Below, one piece after another: positions 6,247 to 9,869 of a DNA stretch of 9,869 nt. A model generated the notes under the pieces. It did no database searches and was not told where the DNA came from. It saw only the letters and a program-made list of their open reading frames with translations. Position numbers and translations under genes: made by a program. Source of the DNA: an uncultured Oscillospiraceae bacterium (GTDB lineage Bacteria > Bacillota > Clostridia > Oscillospirales > Acutalibacteraceae); assembly GCA_900552925.1 (NCBI GenBank), contig USBH01000044.1:1-9869 (forward strand). Reading direction: 5' to 3'. Every line of letters starts with the position of its first letter. Within the stretch, counting starts at the first letter, position 1.

Positions 6247-7272
6247 TTACAGGTAATATTCCATCGGATAGGTCAGATAGCTATGAGGCTCGAGCTGGTC
6301 GCAGGTGACGTAACCGGCAGGCGCGTTGAAAAGGCTGGGGATCCGGTTGACGATCGTCGCGCAGGTGTGCTCGACGGTGGCCGGCTTCACAACATGGAAC
6401 TCCGTGTTTGGCTCGCCGGTGATCCACCAGTCGCACATGTCGCCGTCGTCCGGGCCGTACACCTTGCCGATGGTCTCTTCCTCGATCGTGATGCCCTGCA
6501 TGGTCTCGATGGTGACCACCGCGGACATGCCGATGCAGTTGCCGGCCGGGATGGTCTTGCCCAGCGTTGCGCTGTATACGTCGTAGTCCACGATGCAGGG
6601 CACATGCTTCTGCGTGATGGACCGGATCGTCAGCCCCAGCTTGCTGCAGATGGCCTCGCTGGCGTTCCACGCGTAGGAGGGCTCAAATTCCGCGGGGTGG
6701 GCGATCTTCTGCTCAAATTCCTCGGGCGTCAGGTCGCAGCCGTGGGCGTTGGCCAGAGCAAGGCCGTAGTCCTCCACGTTGTAGCTGTAGGCGCCCTTGA
6801 TCTTCTCGATTTTGTTGCAGCCGCTGGCCACCATGGCGACCATGTTGATCCAGAAAATATCCTGCATGCCGGAGCCGGTGATCGTGCAGTTGTTTTCTCT
6901 GGCCAGAGCGTCCAGACGGTTGATCTGCGCTGCCGAGGTCGTCCACGGATAGATGGCTTCCTCGCAGGTCGTGATCACGTTGATGCCGCGGGAGACGCAT
7001 TTTTCCACATGGTCGTAGATGTCCCCGATGAAGCTGAACAGGGTGACGATGGCCACGTCCGCATTGCACGAATCCAGAACGCTGTCGGCGTCGTCGGAAA
7101 TAATGACGCCTGTTTTCAGGCCCAGCCCGGCGTAGTCGCCCACATCCATGCCGACGACCTGCGGGTTCACGTCGATGGCGCCTACGATCTGGGCGCCGTG
7201 CTCGTACAGATAGCGCAGGGTGTACTTCGCCATTTTGCCGCACCCATACTGCACAACCTTGATTTTTTCCAT
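6247..7272 (-). CDS. NAD(P)-dependent oxidoreductase, 2,4-diaminopentanoate dehydrogenase-like
   Basis: A 341-residue cytoplasmic oxidoreductase of the dihydrodipicolinate reductase-like superfamily. [11 protein letters not shown] near the N-terminus (G10, G12) is a Rossmann nucleotide loop, and AIDVNP places D34 at the end of the second strand, hinting at NAD rather than NADP. The following [10 protein letters not shown] and [15 protein letters not shown] segments are typical of the family. The C-terminal two thirds resemble 2,4-diaminopentanoate dehydrogenase, an enzyme of anaerobic ornithine breakdown. No other ornithine-pathway gene is present here, so the substrate may be another amine or amino acid. 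Start ATG 7272 has GGAGG 7 bases upstream (7280-7284); an in-frame ATG at 7311 lacks a site. It is next to, and in the same direction as, a MerR regulator gene, with a MerR-type promoter between them. Confidence 0.8.
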   Translation of the reverse strand: MEKIKVVQYGCGKMAKYTLRYLYEHGAQIVGAIDVNPQVVGMDVGDYAGLGLKTGVIISDDADSVLDSCNADVAIVTLFSFIGDIYDHVEKCVSRGINVITTCEEAIYPWTTSAAQINRLDALARENNCTITGSGMQDIFWINMVAMVASGCNKIEKIKGAYSYNVEDYGLALANAHGCDLTPEEFEQKIAHPAEFEPSYAWNASEAICSKLGLTIRSITQKHVPCIVDYDVYSATLGKTIPAGNCIGMSAVVTIETMQGITIEEETIGKVYGPDDGDMCDWWITGEPNTEFHVVKPATVEHTCATIVNRIPSLFNAPAGYVTCDQLEPHSYLTYPMEYYL

Positions 7273-7349
7273 ATCAGTTCCTCCTTCACAGCATGTGTTG
7301 TTGCAGAACACAAAAGATGCTCTCTTTCTATTCTGCCTCGTCTGTCTTC

Positions 7350-7380
7350 AGTTTAAACCCTCATGCGAAGGAAGAGTCAA
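7350..7380 (-). promoter_or_regulatory. MerR-type promoter with 19-bp spacer and internal dyad
   Basis: On the minus strand, -35 TTGACT (7380-7375) and -10 TAAACT (7355-7350) are separated by 19 bases, the long spacer by which MerR-family activators work. A dyad ACTCT-N11-AGGGT (7377-7357) fills this spacer and overlaps the -35. A 17-base reading (TTTAAA, 7357-7352) is also possible and would be an ordinary promoter. The predicted transcript starts near 7343, about 70 bases before the oxidoreductase ATG. Confidence 0.65.
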
Positions 7381-7411
7381 GAGGGAATGTGAAATTTTTG
7401 GCAATTTCTCT

Positions 7412-8257
7412 TTATTTCTGAAAAGTGACCGGCACCTGCAGCCGGAGGAACATGCTGCGCGGGTCGTTGTCGAACACATTGAAGCCCGTCATGACCTCGC
7501 AGATATAGTCGCCGGCCACGTGGTAGCCCATGTCCGCGCAATGGCTTCTCAGGAGACGCGCGCAGCGCACCTCGTCGTCGTAGTTGTCGAGGTAGATGCA
7601 GGCGTACATGCCGCTCTCGACCACCTGCAGGGCCGAGAGGTCGCCCTGGTCCCGCGTGCTGGCGAAAATGAAGATCCGGTCCGCCGTAAAGTGGTCCGCG
7701 AGGAAGTCCTCCCGGAGGATGGAGGTGCCGATGTTGTAGGAGTGGATCTGCTGGAAGCCCTTTTCCTCCAGCTTCAGCCGCAGCGCGCGCAGGCTCTGCT
7801 CGTAGCTGTGCACGTCGTCCTGATAAAAGTTGTATGCGCAGGGGATGCCCCAGGCGAAGCGCCGGTCGATATACTCCAAAGAGAGCGTGCCGGTCGCCGG
7901 GGACTTGCGGTACCGCTCGATGGACAGGATCGCCCGCTCCACCGCGTCGTGCTGGGCCTTGAGCCGACGCATCTGCTCGTGGATCTGCTCGTTTTTCTGC
8001 GAGAGCAGCTCCTCGATCAGGGAGATGTCCTCCTTTTGCAGCACCTGCGCGATCTGGGCCAGGCTCATGCCGAGCTCTTTCATGTAGGCGATCATATCCA
8101 GCCGGGCGTTCTGGTCGATGTCGTAATACCGGTATCCCGTTTCCGGATCGACGTACCGGGGCTTGAGCAGGCCCTTTTCGTCGTAAAGGCGCAGGGTGGG
8201 GACGGAGACCCGGTTCATTGCGGCCATCTTGCCGATGGGAATCAGATTGTCCTTCAT
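7412..8257 (-). CDS. MerR-family regulator with GyrI-like effector-binding domain
   Basis: A 281-residue DNA-binding regulator. Residues about 6-75 form the winged helix of the MerR family (IPIGKMAAMNRVSVPTLRLY, then DEKGLLKP, GYRYYDIDQ and LGMSLAQIAQVL). Residues about 76-112 (KEDISLIEELLSQKNEQIHE onward) form the dimerising coiled coil. The remainder resembles the GyrI-like/BmrR-type ligand domain that senses small molecules. No cysteine pattern for metal binding is seen, so an organic effector is more likely than a metal. Start ATG 8257 has AGGAGG 6 bases upstream. The gene ends 140 bases before the start of the oxidoreductase gene, which is the likely target. A matching dyad in front of this gene suggests self-regulation. 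The effector is unknown. Confidence 0.9.
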   Translation of the reverse strand: MKDNLIPIGKMAAMNRVSVPTLRLYDEKGLLKPRYVDPETGYRYYDIDQNARLDMIAYMKELGMSLAQIAQVLQKEDISLIEELLSQKNEQIHEQMRRLKAQHDAVERAILSIERYRKSPATGTLSLEYIDRRFAWGIPCAYNFYQDDVHSYEQSLRALRLKLEEKGFQQIHSYNIGTSILREDFLADHFTADRIFIFASTRDQGDLSALQVVESGMYACIYLDNYDDEVRCARLLRSHCADMGYHVAGDYICEVMTGFNVFDNDPRSMFLRLQVPVTFQK

Positions 8258-8272
8258 AAGATCCCTCCTGAG

Positions 8273-8293
8273 ACTCTAATCTTAATGGAGAGT
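8273..8293 (-). promoter_or_regulatory. Putative MerR operator in front of its own gene
   Basis: On the minus strand ACTCT-N11-AGAGT forms a perfect 5-bp dyad of 21 bp. It has the same geometry as ACTCT-N11-AGGGT in the oxidoreductase promoter. It lies just upstream of the merR ribosome binding site (about 8264-8269). I do not see a good -10 at the matching distance, so this copy is more likely an autorepression site than an activated promoter. Confidence 0.5.
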
Positions 8294-8446
8294 TTAACGC
8301 CGTTTTCTGTAAAAAGCAAGGGCTTTCGGAAAGAAATTTGCAGCAAATGCCTGCGGGGCCGATGCATGCGGTTGAGCGCGGCCCGTCCTGAACCGACGGA
8401 AAACGACAAAGGATTGCACGAGCGGGCTGGACCGGCTGCGGACACG

Positions 8447-8623
8447 ATGAACGAAGCGGCGCTTCTGCTGCGTACCTACTGCACGGACGCCGGCCTGACA
8501 CCGCTGGCCTCGGAGTGGTGGCACTTCAATGACCTCGACGCGGCTGAAACGGCGAATCAGACGGTCAACGACGGAAATTATTACCTGAATACGGTCCGAA
8601 GCAGCGCGCCCGAAAAGGCGTAA
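8447..8623 (+). pseudogene. C-terminal remnant of an M15-family (VanX/VanY-like) peptidase
   Basis: A 58-codon frame from ATG 8447 to TAA 8621-8623 contains LASEWWHFND. EWWH is the ExWH motif of zinc D-Ala-D-Ala peptidases of family M15, carrying the catalytic Glu and the last zinc His. The preceding NEAALLLRTYCTDAGLTPL fits the helix and turn before that motif. The first zinc-binding half (SxHxxGxAxD) is absent: I looked in all three plus frames from 8281 to 8446 and found no match. The same frame is open further upstream but reads as unrelated sequence. No ribosome site precedes ATG 8447. The full enzyme would be about 200-270 residues, so this is a decayed tail, lying in the opposite direction to both neighbours. 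Confidence 0.65.
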
Positions 8624-8679
8624 AGCGGTCTTCACGGCTACAGGCCGGACGGGGGAGACGTGCAGATCGACACAGAGAC

Positions 8680-8719
8680 AAAAAAGCGGGCATTGCCAAA
8701 CTAGGCAATGTCCGCTTTT
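8680..8719. terminator. Bidirectional terminator after nfo
   Basis: GCGGGCATTGCC (8686-8697) pairs with GGCAATGTCCGC (8704-8715), 12 bp with one G-T wobble, around an AAACTA loop. A6 lies on the left and T4 on the right. Read on the minus strand it gives a T6 tract just after the nfo stop codon (8738-8740). Confidence 0.92.
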
Positions 8720-8737
8720 CGCGTATAGAGACGGGGA

Positions 8738-9571
8738 TTATTCTGCGTATACGCTGCGCAGCAGCTCGATTTCCGCCTTGTAGCCGGGCAGCTCGTTCGG
8801 CGTTTCCAGATAGAAGGGCAGGCTGCGCAGCACCGGGTGGTTGACGATGCGTGTAAAGGCCTCCAGCCCGATCTTTCCCTCGCCGATTTTGGCGTGGCGG
8901 TCCTTGTGGCTGGAAAGGCCGAACATGCTGTCGTTGATGTGGATCGCCCGCAGCCGGTCCAGCCCGATCACGCGGTCGAATTCCGCGAGCACGCCGTCCA
9001 GATCGTTCACGATGTCGTATCCCGCGTCAAAGACGTGGCAGGTGTCCAGACAGACGCCCATGTGCGATGAAAGGGTGACGCGGTCCAGAATCTCGCGCAG
9101 CTCCTCAAAGCGGGAGCCGACCTCACTGCCCTTGCCGGCCATCGTTTCGAGCAGCACGGTCGTCGTCTGCTCCGGCAGCAGAATCTGGTTCAGCGTGTCG
9201 GCGATCTGCGCGATGCCGGTCTCCACGCCCTGCCCGACATGGCTGCCGGGGTGGAAATTGTAGAGGTTGTGCGGCGTCGCCTCGAGGCGCTGCAGGTCGT
9301 CCCGCATGGTTTCCAGCGCAAAGGTGCGCGTCTCCGCGCTGGCCGAGCACGGGTTGATCGTGTACGGCGCGTGGGCGAGCAGCACGGCAAAGCGGTTTTC
9401 CGCGGCAAGGTCGTTCAGCTTCCGGGCGTCCTCGGGGTCGAGCGGCTTTGCGCGGCTGCCGCGGGGGTTCCGCGTGAAGAACTGAAATGTGTCGGCGCCG
9501 ATTGAGAGCGCGGTTTTGCCCATGGCGTAGTAGCCCTTTGCGGCGGAGAGATGACATCCGATATGCAGCAT
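8738..9571 (-). CDS. nfo: Deoxyribonuclease IV (AP endonuclease)
   Basis: A 277-residue zinc AP endonuclease that cuts DNA 5' of abasic sites in base excision repair; cytoplasmic. All nine metal ligands of the E. coli Nfo trinuclear site can be assigned: H67 (LAHAPY), H107 (NFHPGSH), E142 (LLETMAG), D176 and H179 (GVCLDTCH), H211 (HINDS), D224 and H226 (KDRHAKIG) and E256 (YLETPNE). Their spacing is nearly that of the E. coli enzyme. Length is typical (about 280). The start at ATG 9571 has AAAGGA 7 bases upstream. Only 3 bases separate it from the stop of the preceding nitroreductase gene, so the two are probably cotranscribed. A strong terminator follows. Identification is firm. Confidence 0.97.
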   Translation of the reverse strand: MLHIGCHLSAAKGYYAMGKTALSIGADTFQFFTRNPRGSRAKPLDPEDARKLNDLAAENRFAVLLAHAPYTINPCSASAETRTFALETMRDDLQRLEATPHNLYNFHPGSHVGQGVETGIAQIADTLNQILLPEQTTTVLLETMAGKGSEVGSRFEELREILDRVTLSSHMGVCLDTCHVFDAGYDIVNDLDGVLAEFDRVIGLDRLRAIHINDSMFGLSSHKDRHAKIGEGKIGLEAFTRIVNHPVLRSLPFYLETPNELPGYKAEIELLRSVYAE

Positions 9572-9574
9572 AGC

Positions 9575-9821
9575 TTAATCCTTTCGGTTCCAGTTTTTGA
9601 AAATTTCCTTTGTGGAGCGGACCATTTCCTTTGCGAATGCGGAAACGTATTTCCGGTTGTAGAGCGCTTTCGTGCGGTCGTTCGGCATCATGCCGAGCAG
9701 CTCCTCCTCGGTCAGCTCGCGGTATCGGTTTTCGAAAACGACGCAGCGCTTCGGAAAGCGCGTGGTCTGCGGCCGTTCGCGCTGCTGTGCGGTCGGGTAA
9801 CCGAACACAAGCATGCAGACC
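9575..9821 (-). CDS. Nitroreductase-family protein, C-terminal part only
   Basis: The last 81 codons of a gene whose front is cut off by the adapter at 9822; stop TAA at 9577-9575. The sequence CMLVFGYPTAQQRERPQTTR followed by VVFENRYREL is the characteristic end of FMN-dependent nitroreductase-family oxidoreductases (GYP, then a basic Rxx-P-x-RF stretch, then the EN-Y strand). The visible part ends in a basic tail (FKNWNRKD). Substrate cannot be told from this end. It precedes nfo by 3 bases, and the nfo ribosome site lies within its last codons. Residues beginning MYKRQ or MCIRDR read upstream of this segment come from the adapter. Confidence 0.85.
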
Positions 9822-9869
9822 CTGTCTCTTATACACATCTGACGCTGCCGACGAATTAGACGGTGTAGA
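9822..9869. other. Nextera adapter (i5 side), not genomic
   Basis: Bases 9822-9840 are the Tn5 mosaic end in the outward orientation, and 9841-9854 are the read-1 transposase adapter (GACGCTGCCGACGA). Bases 9855-9862 (ATTAGACG) are the i5 index position, and 9863-9869 (GTGTAGA) begin the P5 primer complement. From memory the index is the reverse complement of Nextera XT S510. Genomic sequence ends at 9821. The peptide SYTHLTLPTN read in this region is artificial. Confidence 0.97.

Larger units (their letters stand above)
8258..8737. other. 480-base gap between merR and nfo
   Basis: No intact gene is visible on either strand. It contains the merR ribosome site and dyad (to 8293), an uncharacterised stretch (8294-8446), the M15 peptidase remnant (8447-8623) and the nfo terminator (8680-8719). 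Confidence 0.6.

Noticed and set aside
7220..8623. A 467-codon plus-strand frame
   Set aside because: Most of it is antisense to merR and has no protein features. Only its last 58 codons (the M15 remnant) look real.
9551..9869. Plus-strand frame ending in SYTHLTLPTN
   Set aside because: The end is translated adapter and the rest is antisense to the nitroreductase tail and the nfo start.

Overview
The window is a 9.8 kb piece of bacterial DNA closed at both ends by Illumina Nextera adapter sequence (1-48 and 9822-9869). Only 49-9821 is genomic. The source looks like a moderately high-GC gut-type Firmicute (Clostridia, Oscillospiraceae/Ruminococcaceae-like). The signs are an ECF vitamin-type transporter, an EFR1-type flavodoxin/ferredoxin protein, cytoplasmic glycosidases of families common in such bacteria, strong AGGAGG-like ribosome binding sites and sigma-A-like promoters. 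This is an inference from gene content; no 16S or other species marker is present.

Left end (49-1709, minus strand): an energy-coupling-factor (ECF) transporter unit. An unusually long membrane S-component-like protein is followed, with an ATGA start/stop overlap, by an ECF ATPase cut off by the adapter. Bases 1710-2324 form a 615-base stretch without a complete gene. It holds an AT-rich leader, a 54-codon orphan protein tail (1891-2055), a near-consensus promoter and a small upstream open frame.

Centre, plus strand: a family 35-type glycosidase with a DUF5597-like C-terminal part (2325-3923) and its own terminator; an EFR1-family flavodoxin/2[4Fe-4S] protein (4186-4938) with an extended -10 promoter; and a compact GH29 alpha-L-fucosidase (5084-6109) starting at GTG. 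Neither glycosidase has a visible signal peptide, so they probably trim imported fucose- and galactose-type oligosaccharides inside the cell. A perfect 12-bp hairpin at 6198-6234 ends transcription from both sides.

Right, minus strand: a MerR-type regulator with a GyrI-like effector domain (7412-8257) lies just upstream of an NAD(P)-dependent, 2,4-diaminopentanoate dehydrogenase-like oxidoreductase (6247-7272). The oxidoreductase promoter has the 19-bp spacer typical of MerR-activated promoters. Inside it sits a dyad, ACTCT-N11-AGGGT, that recurs as ACTCT-N11-AGAGT in front of merR. This is the clearest regulatory circuit in the window. Further right are a remnant of an M15 (VanX/VanY-like) peptidase, a bidirectional terminator, a complete endonuclease IV gene (nfo) and the C-terminal end of a nitroreductase, the last two in one operon.

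I see no CRISPR array, phage or conjugation module, transposase, rRNA or tRNA. The most useful observations are the MerR operator pair, the two decayed gene tails in the intergenic regions, and the adapter ends, which truncate two genes and create false peptides.
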